From Pseudomonas parakoreensis (GTDB lineage: Bacteria; Pseudomonadota; Gammaproteobacteria; Pseudomonadales; Pseudomonadaceae): DNA of 64,000 nucleotides. Under the pieces are notes generated by a model. The model was given only the letters and a program-made list of their open reading frames with translations. It was not told the origin of the DNA and searched no databases. Made by a program: the position numbers and the translations under genes. Positions within the stretch are counted from its first letter, which is position 1. Every line of letters starts with the position of its first letter. The DNA lies in assembly GCF_021602155.1 (NCBI RefSeq), contig NZ_BQHY01000007.1, positions 248,001 to 312,000 of the forward strand, read 5' to 3'. Shown here in pieces: positions 47,838 to 60,700 of the stretch.

Positions 47838-48392
47838 TTAGCGCCGACCCATCGAGGCCGCATCCCCACGGCTGCCCGACACCTTGCGGCAGTGCACCAG
47901 TGCATCGCGAATCATGAAGTTGACCAGGGTCGGCGAGACGCCGAGTTCCTTGGCGATGTCCTTTTGCGGCACGCCGTGCAGGCGGTACATCTCGAAGGCG
48001 TAACGGGTGCGGCTGGGCAGTTCGGTCAGCGCGTCGGCGATGTGCTCCAGCGTCGAGAAATTGATGTGCGAGGTTTCCGGCGAAGCGCCCTGAATGACCA
48101 CGTTCAACCCTTCCTCTTCGGGGCCCGAGTACTTTTGTTCCAGCGCCTGTTTGCGGTAGTGATCGATGGCGAGGTTGCGCACGATCTGGAACAGGTAACT
48201 CAATTGCGCCTTGATCGACGAGGTGATCGGCGGCGCCGATTGCAAGCGGAAGAACGCATCCTGCACCACGTCTTCGGCGCGCGAACGGCAGCCGGTAATG
48301 CGCGCTGCGATCTTCACCAGAATCACTCGATTGTCGACGAAGGCCTGAAGTAGCGGTGAATCGCACCTGCTTGTGGATACTTGTTCCGTCAT
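47838..48392 (-). CDS. pvdS: extracytoplasmic-function sigma factor PvdS
   Basis: The 184-residue sigma factor has region 2 (CRSRAEDVVQDAFFRLQ) and region 4 helix-turn-helix (GVPQKDIAKELGVSPTLVNFMIRDAL). It is the master activator of pyoverdine synthesis. MTEQVSTS at 48392 is the start (AAGGTGAT upstream); a frame to 48401 adds three residues. Its own promoter is sigma70-type and Fur-controlled (see promoter entry). It is divergent from pvdL, its target. Confidence 0.96.
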   Translation of the reverse strand: MTEQVSTSRCDSPLLQAFVDNRVILVKIAARITGCRSRAEDVVQDAFFRLQSAPPITSSIKAQLSYLFQIVRNLAIDHYRKQALEQKYSGPEEEGLNVVIQGASPETSHINFSTLEHIADALTELPSRTRYAFEMYRLHGVPQKDIAKELGVSPTLVNFMIRDALVHCRKVSGSRGDAASMGRR

Positions 48393-48461
48393 GGAAATCA
48401 CCTTGCTGCCAATAGGTTAGTGGGACGCCGGGGGACGAGGCCGTCCTACACATCGAGCGAC

Positions 48462-48490
48462 AAATTATGTTGAATGATAATGATTGTCAA
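48462..48490 (-). promoter_or_regulatory. sigma70 promoter of pvdS
   Basis: Read on the minus strand: TTGACA (48490-48485), exactly 17 bases, TAATTT (48467-48462). The transcript would start near 48455, about 63 bases before the pvdS ATG. A Fur-like box overlaps the -35 element and spacer, explaining iron repression. Confidence 0.82.
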
Positions 48491-48494
48491 TTGA
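48476..48494. promoter_or_regulatory. Fur box in the pvdS promoter
   Basis: A 19-base site starting GATAATGATTGTCAA matches 13 of 19 positions of the classical Fur box, with the left half (GATAATGAT) perfect. It overlaps the -35 region of the pvdS promoter. Confidence 0.82.
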
Positions 48495-48584
48495 GAAAGA
48501 GAACTAATGCTCCGTAAAGGTGCGAATCGAGAACTGCGACACACCGCCACACCCCGGCCCCCGTTGGCGATCCTGCCCGCTGAC

Positions 48585-48608
48585 TAATTATTTGCAGACG
48601 CCATCCGT
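48585..48608 (+). promoter_or_regulatory. PvdS-type promoter box of pvdL
   Basis: TAATT (48585-48589), 16 bases, CGT (48606-48608): one mismatch from TAAAT-N16-CGT. It implies a transcript leader of roughly 145 bases before pvdL. No better match was seen in the 369-base pvdS-pvdL interval. Confidence 0.68.
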
Positions 48609-48761
48609 TCTCATTGGTGAATGGCTTCGGGGGTACAGCCCCGGCCAGACAGCATTCCCCAAGCCTTGCGCGGTCGGCACAGACCACGCCCTGCACGCCC
48701 ACGACTGGCGTGACGCAGCAACCCGATTCCACTAGCAAGCCGAATTCAGGCAGGAAACCTC

Positions 48762-51700
48762 ATGACCGACGCGTTCGAACTCCCCAGCACTCTGGTCCAA
48801 GCCCTCCAGCGCCGTGCGGCACACACGCCGGAGCGCCTGGCCCTGCGCTTTCTCGCCGAAACCGAGGAGCAGGGCGTGGTGCTCAGTTACCGCGAACTGG
48901 ATCAACGCGCGCGCACCATTGCTGCCGCATTGCAGGCCCAGGCTGAGTTCGGTGATCGCGCGGTGCTGCTGTTCCCCAGCGGCGCGGATTACGTCGCGGC
49001 GTTTTTCGGTTGCCTGTACGCCGGGGTGATCGCGGTGCCGGCCTATCCGCCGGAGTCCGCCCGTCGTCATCATCAGGAACGCCTGCTGTCGATCATTGCC
49101 GATGCCGAACCGCGTTTGCTGCTGACCAGCGCCGACCTGCGCGATGCCTTGCAACACATCGAAGGCGCGCCGCCGTTGCTGTGCGTCGATACGCTCGACA
49201 ACACGCTGGCCGAGAACTGGATTGAGCCGACCCTGCCGCAGGACCACATCGCCTTCCTGCAATACACCTCCGGCTCCACCGCGTTGCCCAAAGGCGTGCA
49301 GGTCAGCCACGGCAATCTGGTGGCCAACGAGCTGCTGATTCGCCACGGTTTCGGCATCGACGTGAACCCCGACGACGTGATCGTCAGCTGGCTGCCGCTG
49401 TACCACGACATGGGCCTGATCGGCGGATTACTGCAGCCGATTTTCAGCGGCGTGCCGTGCATCCTGATGTCGCCGGCGTACTTCCTCGGTCGCCCGTTGC
49501 GCTGGCTTGAAGCGATCAGCCAATACGGCGGCACCATCAGCGGCGGGCCGGATTTCGCCTATCGTTTGTGCAGCGAGCGGGTCAGCGAATCGGCACTGGA
49601 ACGACTCGACCTGAGCCGCTGGCGCGTGGCCTATACCGGTTCCGAACCGATCCGTCTCGACACCCTCGAGCGCTTCGCCGAGAAGTTCACCCCGTGCGGC
49701 TTCAGCGAAGACAGCTTCATGGCGTCGTATGGTTTGGCCGAAGCGACCCTGTTCGTTGCCGGCACACCGCGTGGCACCGGTATTCCTGCGTTACGCGTGG
49801 ACGATCAAGCGCTGGCGCAAAATCGTGCCGAGCCGGGCGACGGCAGCGCGATCATGAGTTGTGGCATCAGCCAGCCTGATCACGCGGTGCTGATTGCCGA
49901 CCCGGTCACGCTCAAAGAACGAGCTGACAACTTCGTCGGTGAAGTCTGGGCCGCCGGGCCGAGCATCGCTCACGGCTACTGGCGCAACCCCGAGGCCAGC
50001 GCCAGGACCTTCGTCCAGCACGCCGGTCGCACCTGGCTGCGCACTGGCGATCTGGGCTTCATCCGCGACGGTGAACTGTTCATCACCGGGCGCCTGAAAG
50101 ACATGCTGATCGTGCGCGGTCACAACCTTTATCCGCAAGACATCGAGCAAACCGTCGAGCGTGAAGTGGAAGTGGTGCGCAAAGGTCGCGTCGCGGCATT
50201 CGCGGTCACTCAGGGCGGTGAAGAAGGCATTGGCATCGCGGCGGAAATCAGCCGCAGCGTGCAAAAAATCCTGCCGCCCGAAGCGCTGATCAAAGCCATT
50301 CGCCAAGCGGTGGCCGAGGCCTGTCAGGAAGCGCCGAGCGTGGTGGTGCTGCTCAACCCGGGCGCGCTGCCGAAGACGTCCAGCGGCAAGCTGCAACGCT
50401 CGGCGTGCCGCACGCGTCTGGCCGATGGCAGCCTCGACAGCTACGCGGTGTTCCCGTCCGCCGAGGTGCAAAATACCGAATCGACCCTGGCGGCTTCCGA
50501 GCTGGAAGCCCTGATCGGCAAGCTCTGGGCCGAGCAACTCAATCTCAAACAGGTCAACGCCGACGACCACTTTTTCCTGCTCGGCGGCAACTCGATTGCA
50601 GCAACTCAAGTGATCGCCAAGGTGCGCGAAGAACTGGGCCTGGAGCTGAACCTGCGTCTGCTGTTCGAGGCGCCGACCCTGTCCGCGTTCGCCGCTGCCG
50701 TGGCGCAACAGCAACAGGACGGCGGCAGCGCCCAAGGCGAAATCACCCCGTTGTCGCGCAGCGAAGCACTGCCGCAATCGTTGGCGCAAAACCGTCTGTG
50801 GATCACCTGGCAACTCGACCCGCACAGCAGCGCCTACAACATTCCCGGTGCCCTGCGTCTGCGTGGCGAGCTGGACGAGGACGCGGTGCGCGCCAGCTTC
50901 CAGCAACTGATCGAACGCCACGAATCGCTGCGCACGCGCTTTTTCGAACGTGACGGTGTGGCGCTGCAACAGGTCGAGGCGGCGCCTGAATTCAATCTGC
51001 AACTGATTGACCTCAGCGACTTGCCAGTGCACGAGCGTGAAGCCCGCGCGCAACAGATCCGCGAAGACGAAGCGCGCACTCAGTTCGATCTGGAAAAAGG
51101 CCCGCTGCTGTGGGTGACGCTGGTGCGCCTCGACGACGAAGATCACCAGTTGCTGGTGACGCTGCACCACATCATCGCCGACGGCTGGTCGCTGAACGTG
51201 CTGATCGATGAATTCTCGCGCCTGTACGCTGCGGCATCCCAAGGTCAGCGCGCCGAACTCGCGCCGCTGCCCACCCGATACGCCGACTACGGCAGCTGGC
51301 AGCGCCAATGGCTGGCGCAAGGCGAGGCCGAGCGGCAACTGGCGTACTGGAAAGCCCGGCTGGGCGACGACCATCCGGTGCTGGAACTGGCCACCGATCG
51401 CCCGCGCTCGGCCAAGCAATTGCACAGCGCCGCGCGCCACAGCGTGCGCCTCGGTGTCAGCCTCAGCGATGCGATCAAGCAGACTGCGCAGGCGCATCAA
51501 TCGACGCCATTCATGCTGTTGCTCTCGGCGTTCCAGAGCCTGTTGCACCGCTACAGCGGTCAACGCGATATCCGCATCGGCATCCCCAATGCCAACCGCC
51601 CGCGCCTGGAAACCCAAGGCCTGATCGGCTTCTTCATCAACACCCAGGTACTGCGTGCCGAGGTTGATTCGCGGCAGTCGTTTATCGAGTTGCTGGCGCA

Positions 51701-54700
51701 GACCCGCGAGGCTGCGCTGGGGGCTCAGGCCCATCAGGATCTGCCGTTCGAACAACTGCTCGAAGCGTTCCCGCAGGCTCGCGAACAGGGACTGTTTCAG
51801 GTCATGTTCAACCACCAGCAACGCGACCTGAGTGCGCTCAAGCGTCTGCCGGGTCTGCTCGCCGAAGAGCTGCCGTGGCACAGCCGCGAAGCCAAGTTCG
51901 ACCTGCAACTGCACAGCGAAGAAGATCGCAACGGACGCCTGACCTTGTCCTTCGACTACGCCGATGAACTGTTCGACGCGGCGACCATCGAGCGTCTGGC
52001 CGAACACTTCAGCAACCTGCTGCGCAGTGTGTGCGAACACCCGCAACAGGCAATCGGCGACCTGCAACTGCTGACTCCGTGCGAGCACGAACAGCAACAA
52101 GCGTGGAGCATCGCCCCCTGCACCCCGGCGCGACACTGGCTGCCGGAACTGCTCAACGAACAGGCGCGGCAGACCCCGGAACGCACCGCTTTGGTGTGGG
52201 ACGGTGGCAGTCTCGATTTCGCCGAATTGCACGCCCGGGCCAACCGTCTCGCGCACTACCTGCGCGACAAAGGTGTGGGCCCGGATGTGTGCGTGGCAAT
52301 CGCTGCTGAGCGTTCGCCGCAACTGCTGATCGGCCTGCTGGCGATCATCAAGGCCGGTGGCGCTTACGTGCCGCTGGATCCGGATTATCCGGCCGAACGT
52401 CTGGCCTATATGCTCAGCGACAGCGGCGTCGAACTGCTGCTGACCCAGACTGCTCTGCTCGAGCGTCTACCGGCCAGTGACGGTGTCAGCGTGATCGCCA
52501 TGGACGCATTGCACCTGGAAAACTGGCCGAGCCAGGCCCCGGGCCTGCACCTGCATGGCGACAACCTCGCCTATGTGATTTACACCTCCGGCTCCACCGG
52601 CCAGCCGAAAGGCGTGGGCAACACTCACGCGGCGCTGGCCGAACGTCTGCAATGGATGCAGAACACCTATCGCCTGAACGACAGCGACGTGCTGATGCAA
52701 AAGGCGCCGATCAGTTTCGACGTGTCGGTGTGGGAGTGCTTCTGGCCGCTGATCACTGGCGCGCGTCTGTTGATCGCCGGCCCTGGTGAGCACCGCGATC
52801 CGCATCGTATCGCGCAGCTTGTTCAAGAATATGGTGTGACCACGCTGCACTTTGTGCCGCCGTTGCTTTCGCTGTTTATCGACGAACCGCTGAGCACCGA
52901 ATGCACCAGCCTGCGCCGGGTGTTCTCCGGCGGCGAAGCGCTGCCGGCGGAACTGCGCAACCGCGTGCTGGCGCAACTGCCGGCGGTGCAATTGCACAAC
53001 CGTTATGGCCCGACCGAAACCGCGATCAACGTCACTCACTGGCACTGCACCACGGCCGATGGCGAGCGCTCGCCGATTGGCCGGCCGCTGGGCAACGTGA
53101 TCTGTCGCGTGCTCGACGCCGATCTCAATCCCGTACCGGCCGGTGTGCCGGGTGAACTGTGCATAAGTGGTATCGGTCTGGCCCGTGGTTACCTCGGTCG
53201 TCCGGCGCTGACGGCCGAGCGCTTTGTGATCGATCCACTGGGCGAGCAGGGCGCACGTCTGTATCGCACCGGTGACCGTGCACGCTGGACTGCTGATGGC
53301 GTGATCGAATACCTCGGCCGTCTCGATCAGCAGGTCAAACTGCGTGGTTTCCGCGTCGAGCCGGAAGAAATCGAAGCGCGCCTGCTGGCTCAAAATGGCG
53401 TCGCCCAGGCCGTGGTGCTGGTGCGCGAAACCGTGGCCGGCGCGCAACTGATCGGCTACTTCACCGCTGTCGATGCGAGCGAAGATCAGCACGTGCAGAT
53501 CGCCCGCCTGAAAACCGCGCTGGCCGCCGAACTACCGGAATACATGGTCCCGGCGCAACTGCTGCGTCTGGACGCAATGCCCCTGAGCCCGAGCGGCAAG
53601 CTCGACCGTCGCGCCTTGCCTGAGCCGCAGTGGCAAGTGCGTGAACACTTCGAACCGGTCACTGAGCTGGAGCAACAGATCGCCGCGATCTGGCGTGAAG
53701 TGCTGGGTCTGCCACGGATCGGTCTGCGCGACGATTTCTTCGCCCTCGGCGGGCACTCGTTGCTGGCCACACAAATCATCTCGCGCAGCCGTCAGGCCTG
53801 TGACGTCGAGTTGCCGCTGCGCGCCTTGTTCGAACACAGCGAACTCGGTGATTTCGCCGAACAGATCCGCCTGATCCAGGCCAGCGGCCAGACCAACCAA
53901 CAGCCGCCGATTGCCAAAGTCGACCGCCGCCAAGCGGTGCCGCTGTCCTATTCGCAACAACGCATGTGGTTCCTCTGGCAGATGGAGCCGGACAGCCCGG
54001 CGTACAACGTCGGCGGCATGGCGCGCCTGCGCGGCGTGTTGCATGTCGAGCATTTCGAGGCGGCGTTGCAGGCGTTGATCCTGCGCCACGAAACCCTGCG
54101 CACCACGTTCCCGAGTGTCGATGGCGTGGCCCGTCAGCAGGTGCATGCCGAGACCGGCGTGCGCATGGGCTGGCAGGATTTCTCGAAATTGCCGGCTGAC
54201 CAGCGCGAACAGAAAGTCCAGCAATTGGCCGACGAAGAAGCGCATCTGCCGTTCGACCTGGAAAGCGGCCCGCTGCTGCGCGCCTGCCTGGTCAAGACCG
54301 CCGAGCACGAGCATTACTTTGTCCTGACCCTGCACCACATCGTCACTGAAGGCTGGGCGATGGACATTTTTGCCCGCGAACTCAGCGCGCTGTACGAAGC
54401 GTTCGTCGATGAGCGCGATTCGCCGCTTGAACCGTTGCCGGTGCAATACCTCGATTACAGCGTGTGGCAGCGCAACTGGCTGGAGTCCGGTGAGCGTCAG
54501 CGCCAGCTCGACTACTGGACCGCGCAACTCGGTCGCGAACATCCGTTGCTGGAACTGCCCGGCGACCGTCCGCGTCCGCCGGTGCAAAGCCATCAGGGCG
54601 AGTTGTTCCGTTTTGATCTCAGTGATGACCTCGCCGCCCGCGTCCGTGCGTTCAATGCGCAAAACGGTCTGACCCTGTTCATGACCATGACCGCTGCGCT

Positions 54701-57700
54701 CGCCACCTTGCTCTACCGCTACAGCGGCCAGACCGACCTGCGCATCGGCGCACCGGTGGCCAACCGGATCCGCCCGGAAAGCGAAGGGCTGATCGGCGCA
54801 TTCCTCAACACTCAGGTGCTGCGTTGCCAGCTCGACGGGCAGATGTCGGTGGGTGAGTTGTTCGAGCAAGTGCGCCACACCGTGATCGAGGGCCAGTCGC
54901 ATCAGGATCTGCCGTTCGATCATCTGGTCGAAGCGCTGCAACCGCCACGCAGTGCGGCGTACAACCCGTTGTTCCAGGTGATGTGCAACGTGCAGCGCTG
55001 GGAGTTCCAGCAGAGCCGGACGCTCGCCGGGATGACTGTCGAATACCTGGCCAACGATGCACGGGCGACCAAGTTCGACCTCAATCTTGAAGTCACCGAC
55101 CTTGATCATCGCCTCGGCTGCTGCCTGACGTACAGCACCGACCTGTTCGACGAACCGACCATCGCGCGCATGGCCCGGCATTGGCGCAATCTGCTGGAAG
55201 CGTTGATCGCCGATCCGCAACAGCGTCTGAGCCAGTTGCCGCTGCTCGACCCGGCTGAGCAGCAACACCTGCTCGACAGCCTCGGTGTCGAACCGGGCGA
55301 ACGGCGTCTCGATCAATGCATCCATCACCTGTTCGCCGAGCAGGCGCTGGCGCGCAAAGACGCCCCGGCGCTGACGTTCGCCGGGCAGACGTTGAGCTAC
55401 GCCGAACTCGATGCCCGCGCCAATCGCCTGGCCTGGGCCCTGCGCGAGCGTGGGGTCGGTCCGCAGGTGCGGGTCGGTCTGGCGCTGGAGCGCTCGCTGG
55501 AAATGGTCGTCGGCCTGCTGGCGATTCTCAAGGCTGGTGGCGCTTATGTGCCGCTGGACCCGGAATACCCGCTCGACCGTCTGCGCTACATGATCGAGGA
55601 CAGCCGTGTCGGTCTGTTGCTCAGTGATCGGGCGATGTTCAACGCCCTCGGCGTTCTGCCGCCGAGCATGGCGCGCTGGTGCCTGGAAGATGACAGCGCG
55701 GCGCTGGCCGATTACCCGGCCAGCGAGCTGCCATTCATCAGCCTGCCGCAGCATCAGGCTTATCTGATTTACACCTCGGGTTCGACCGGCCAGCCGAAAG
55801 GCGTGGTGGTGTCGCACGGTGAAATCGCCATGCATTGCCAGGCGGTGATCGAGCGTTTCGGCATGCGTCCGGACGACTGCGAACTGCACTTCTATTCAAT
55901 CAACTTCGACGCCGCTACCGAGCGTCTGCTGGTGCCGCTGCTCAGCGGCGCGCACGTGGTGCTGCGGGCGCAAGGGCAGTGGGACGCGGAAGAAATCTGC
56001 AACTTGATCCGCACCCACCGGATCAATGTGCTCGGTTTCACCCCGAGCTACGGCAGCCAGTTGGCGCAATTCCTCGCCACGCAGAATGAAACCCTGCCGG
56101 TGCGGATGATCATCACCGGCGGCGAAGCGCTGACCGGCGAGCACCTGCAACGGATTCGCGCCGCATTCAAACCGAGCCTGTTCTTCAACGCCTATGGCCC
56201 GACTGAAACCGTGGTCATGCCGCTGGCCAGTCTGGCGCCGGAAGTGCTGGAAGAGGGCGCCGGCAGCGTGCCGATCGGCAGCGTGATCGGTGACCGTGTG
56301 GCGTACATTCTCGACGCCGATCTGGCACTGGTGCCGCAAGGCGCGACCGGTGAGTTGTTCGTCGGCGGTGCCGGTCTGGCCCAGGGTTATCACGACCGTC
56401 CGGGCATCAGCGCCGAGCGTTTCGTGGCTGATCCGTTTGCCGCCGATGGCGGACGCATGTACCGCACCGGCGACCTGGTGCGCCAGCGTGCCGACGGGCT
56501 GGTGGAATATCTGGGGCGGATCGACCATCAGGTGAAAATCCGTGGTTTCCGCATCGAGCTGGGCGAGATCGAAACCCGGCTGCTCGATCACGCTTCGATC
56601 CGCGAAGCGGTAGTGCTGGCGCTGGATGCGCCGAGCGGCAAGCAACTGGTGGGCTACCTCGTCACCGATGTCGCCGAACAAAGTGAAACCCACCAGGCCG
56701 AACTGCGCGAAGCACTGAAGTCACACCTCAAGGCGCAACTGCCGGATTACATGGTGCCGACGCACTTGATCCTGCTGGCGAGCATGCCGCTGACCGCCAA
56801 TGGCAAACTCGACCGTCGCGCCTTGCCGGCGCCGGATCCGGAGTTGAACCGTCAGCACTATGTCGCCCCGAGCAATGAGCTGGAGCAAACCCTGGCACAG
56901 ATCTGGTGCGAGGTGCTCAACGTCAAACAGGTCGGTCTCAACGACAACTTCTTTGAGCTCGGTGGCGACTCGATCCTGTCGATTCAGGTGGTCAGCCGGG
57001 CGCGGCAGCAGGGCATTCATTTCAGCCCGCGGGATCTGTTCCAGCATCAGACGGTGCAGACCCTGGCCGCCGTCGCCAGCCGCAGCGAGCAAGTCACTGC
57101 CGAGCAGGGACTGGTGCTCGGTGAGTCGGCCATGACGCCGATTCAGCACTGGTTCTTCGACACTGAAATCCCTGAGCGTCAGCACTGGAACCAGGCGCTG
57201 CTGCTGGAGCCGAGCGTGGCACTGGAACCGCATCGTCTGGAACAGGCGCTGCTGGCGGTGATCGAGCAACACGACGCCCTGCGTCTGCGTTTCACCCAGG
57301 TCAACGATCAATGGCAGGCCACGCATCAACCGGTGTCCGACGCCGAGGTGTTGTGGCAGGTGCGGGTGGCGGCGATGGACAAGTGCGCAGCCTTGTTTGC
57401 CGATGCCCAGCGCAGTCTCGATCTGCAAAATGGCCCGCTGCTGCGCGCCATGCTGGTCGATGGTCCCGAAGGTCAGCAACGCCTGTTCATTGCGATCCAT
57501 CACCTGGTGGTCGACGGTGTCTCGTGGCGCGTGCTGCTTGACGATCTGCAAACTGTGTATCGCCAGCTCGACGCCGAACAGTCAGTACAACTGCCGGCGA
57601 AAACCAGTGCCTTCAAGGATTGGGCCGCACGTTTGCAGGCCTATGCCGGCAGCGAATCGTTGCGTGAAGAATTGAACTGGTGGCAAATCCAACTGGCCGG

Positions 57701-60700
57701 CCCGAACGCCGAGCTGCCGTGCGAAAACCCGCAGGGCGGACAGCAGAATCATCACGCGCAAACCGTCAGCGTACGCCTGGGTGCCGAGCGTACCCGACAA
57801 TTGCTGCAGCAGACGCCGCGCGCCTACCGCACGCAAGTCAACGATCTGCTGTTGACCGCGCTGGCCCGCGTGCTGTGCCGCTGGAGCGGGCAGCCGTCGG
57901 CATTGGTTCAACTGGAAGGCCACGGCCGCGAAACCCTGTTTGACGAGATCGACCTGACTCGCACCGTCGGTTGGTTCACCAGCGCCTATCCAGTGCGCCT
58001 GACTCCGCACAACATCGAAGAAGCGGCCGGGCAGGGCGCTTCGATCAAGGCGATCAAGGAGCAACTGCGCGCGGTGCCGCACAAAGGCCTCGGTTATGGC
58101 GTGCTGCGTTATCTGGCCGATGACCTCAGCCAGCGCAGCATGGCGGCGTTGCCGAACGCACCGGTGACCTTCAACTACCTCGGCCAGTTCGACCAGAGTT
58201 TCGCCAGCGATGCGCTGTTCCGTCCGCTGGATGAGCTGGTCGGTGCAGCCCACGATCCGCAGGCGCCGCTGCCCAACGAGCTGAGCATCGACAGTCAGGT
58301 GTATGGCGGTGAACTGTTGCTGCGCTGGACCTTCAGTGCCGAGCGTTATGACGCGCAGACCATCAATGACCTGGCCGACGCTTACCTCGGCGAGCTGCAA
58401 AGCCTGATCGAACATTGCCTGCAGGAGGAGGCCGGCGGCCTGACACCGTCGGACTTCCCGCTGGCGAAACTGACCCAGGCGCAACTCGATGCCCTGCCGG
58501 TGCCAGCGGCGCACATCGAAGATGTCTACCCGCTGACGCCGATGCAGGAAGGCATGTTGCTGCACACCTTGCTCGAACCGGGCACCGGTCTGTACTACAT
58601 GCAGGATCGCTACCGCATCAACAGTGAGCTTGATCCCGAGCGTTTCGCCCAGGCCTGGCAAGCGGTGGTCGCCCGTCATGAAGCGTTGCGTGCATCGTTC
58701 TGCTGGAACGTCGGCGAAGACATGCTGCAAGTGATCCACACCCCGGGGCGCACGCCGATCGAGTACCTGGACTGGTGTGACATTGCCGAGGACGAGCAAG
58801 AACCGAAGCTGCAAGCGCTGCTGAAAAGCGAGCGCGAGGCCGGGTTCGATCTGCTCAATCAGGCACCGTTCCACCTGCGCCTGATCAAGGTTGGCGCGGC
58901 GCGCTACTGGTTCATGATGAGCAACCACCACATCCTCATCGATGCCTGGTGCCGCTCGCTGCTGATGAACGATTTCTTCGAGATCTACACCGCCCTCGGT
59001 GAAGGTCGCGAAGCACAATTGTCGGTGCCGCCGCGTTACCGCGACTACATCGGCTGGCTGCAACGCCAGAGCCTGGTCGAGGCACGTCAGTGGTGGCAGC
59101 AGAACCTGCAAGGTTTCGAACGCACCACGCCGATCCCGAGCGACCGGCCGTTCCTGCGCGAACACGCAGGCGAAAGCGGCGGCATGATTGTTGGTGACTG
59201 CTATACCCGTCTCAACGTTGAAGATGGCGTCCGTCTGCGCGAGCTGGCCCAGACCTATCAACTGACCATCAACACCTTCGCCCAGGCGGCATGGGCCTTG
59301 GTGCTGCGCCGCCTGAGCGGTGATCGCGACGTGCTGTTCGGCGTGACCGTGGCCGGGCGCCCGGTGGAGTTGCCGGAGATGCAACGCACCGTCGGCCTGT
59401 TCATCAACAGCATTGCGCTGCGAGTGCAGATCCCGGCGGACGACCAACGCGCCAGTGTGCGTCAGTGGTTGAGCGGACTGCTCGACAGCAACATGCAGCT
59501 GCGCGAGTACGAATACCTGCCGCTGGTGAACATTCAGGAACAGAGCGAACTGCCGAAAGGCCAGCCGCTGTTCGACAGCCTGTTCGTGTTCGAGAACGCC
59601 CCGGTGGAAGTCTCGGTGCTGGACCGTGCGCAAAGCCTCAACGCGACGTCGGACTCCGGTCGGACCCACACCAACTTCCCGCTGACGGCGGTGTGCTATC
59701 CGGGCGATGACCTCGGCCTGCACCTGTCTTACGACCAGCGTTACTTCGACCAGTCGACCATCGAACGCATGCTCGGCGAGTTCAAGCGCCTGTTGCTGGC
59801 GCTGGTCGATGGTTTCCATGGCGACATGGCCGACCTGCCGCTGGTGGGCCACGAGGAACAGGACTTCCTGCTGCACGGCTGCAACCAGAGCGCGCAGGAT
59901 TATCCGCTGGAGCAAAGCTATGTGGCGCTGTTCGAAGCACAGGTCGCGGCGCATCCGCAGCGCATCGCCGCCACTTGCCTCGATCAGCAACTGAGCTATG
60001 CCGAGCTGAACCAGAATGCCAACCGTCTCGGTCATGCGCTGATTGCAGCCGGGGTACAGATGGATCAACCGGTGGCGTTGCTGGCCGAGCGTAATCTCGA
60101 TCTGCTGGGGATGATCATCGGCAGCTTCAAGGCCGGTGCCGGTTACCTGCCGCTGGATCCGGGTCTGCCGAGCCAGCGTTTGCAGCGGATCATCGAGCTG
60201 AGCCGCACGCCGGTGTTGGTGTGCAGCGAGGCCTGCCGCGAACAGGCGCAGACTTTGCTCGATGAATTCAGCTGCGCCAACCGTCCTCGGCTGTTGGTCT
60301 GGGAAGACGTGCAGGCGCTGGCGACATCGCTGCAGAACCCGGGAATCTACAGTGGCCCGGACAACCTGGCCTACGTGATCTACACCTCGGGTTCGACCGG
60401 GTTGCCGAAAGGCGTGATGGTCGAGCAGCGCGGCATGCTCAACAACCAGTTGAGCAAGGTGCCGTACCTGCAACTGACGGACGCCGACGTGATCGCGCAG
60501 ACCGCCTCGCAAAGCTTCGACATTTCGGTCTGGCAGTTCCTCGCTGCGCCGTTGTTTGGCGCGCGGGTGGACATCGTGCCGAACGTCATCGCCCACGATC
60601 CGCAAGGCTTGCTGGTGCATGTGCAAGCGCAGGGCATCAGCGTGCTGGAGAGCGTTCCTTCGCTGATTCAGGGCATGCTCGCCTCCGATCGCCTGAGCCT

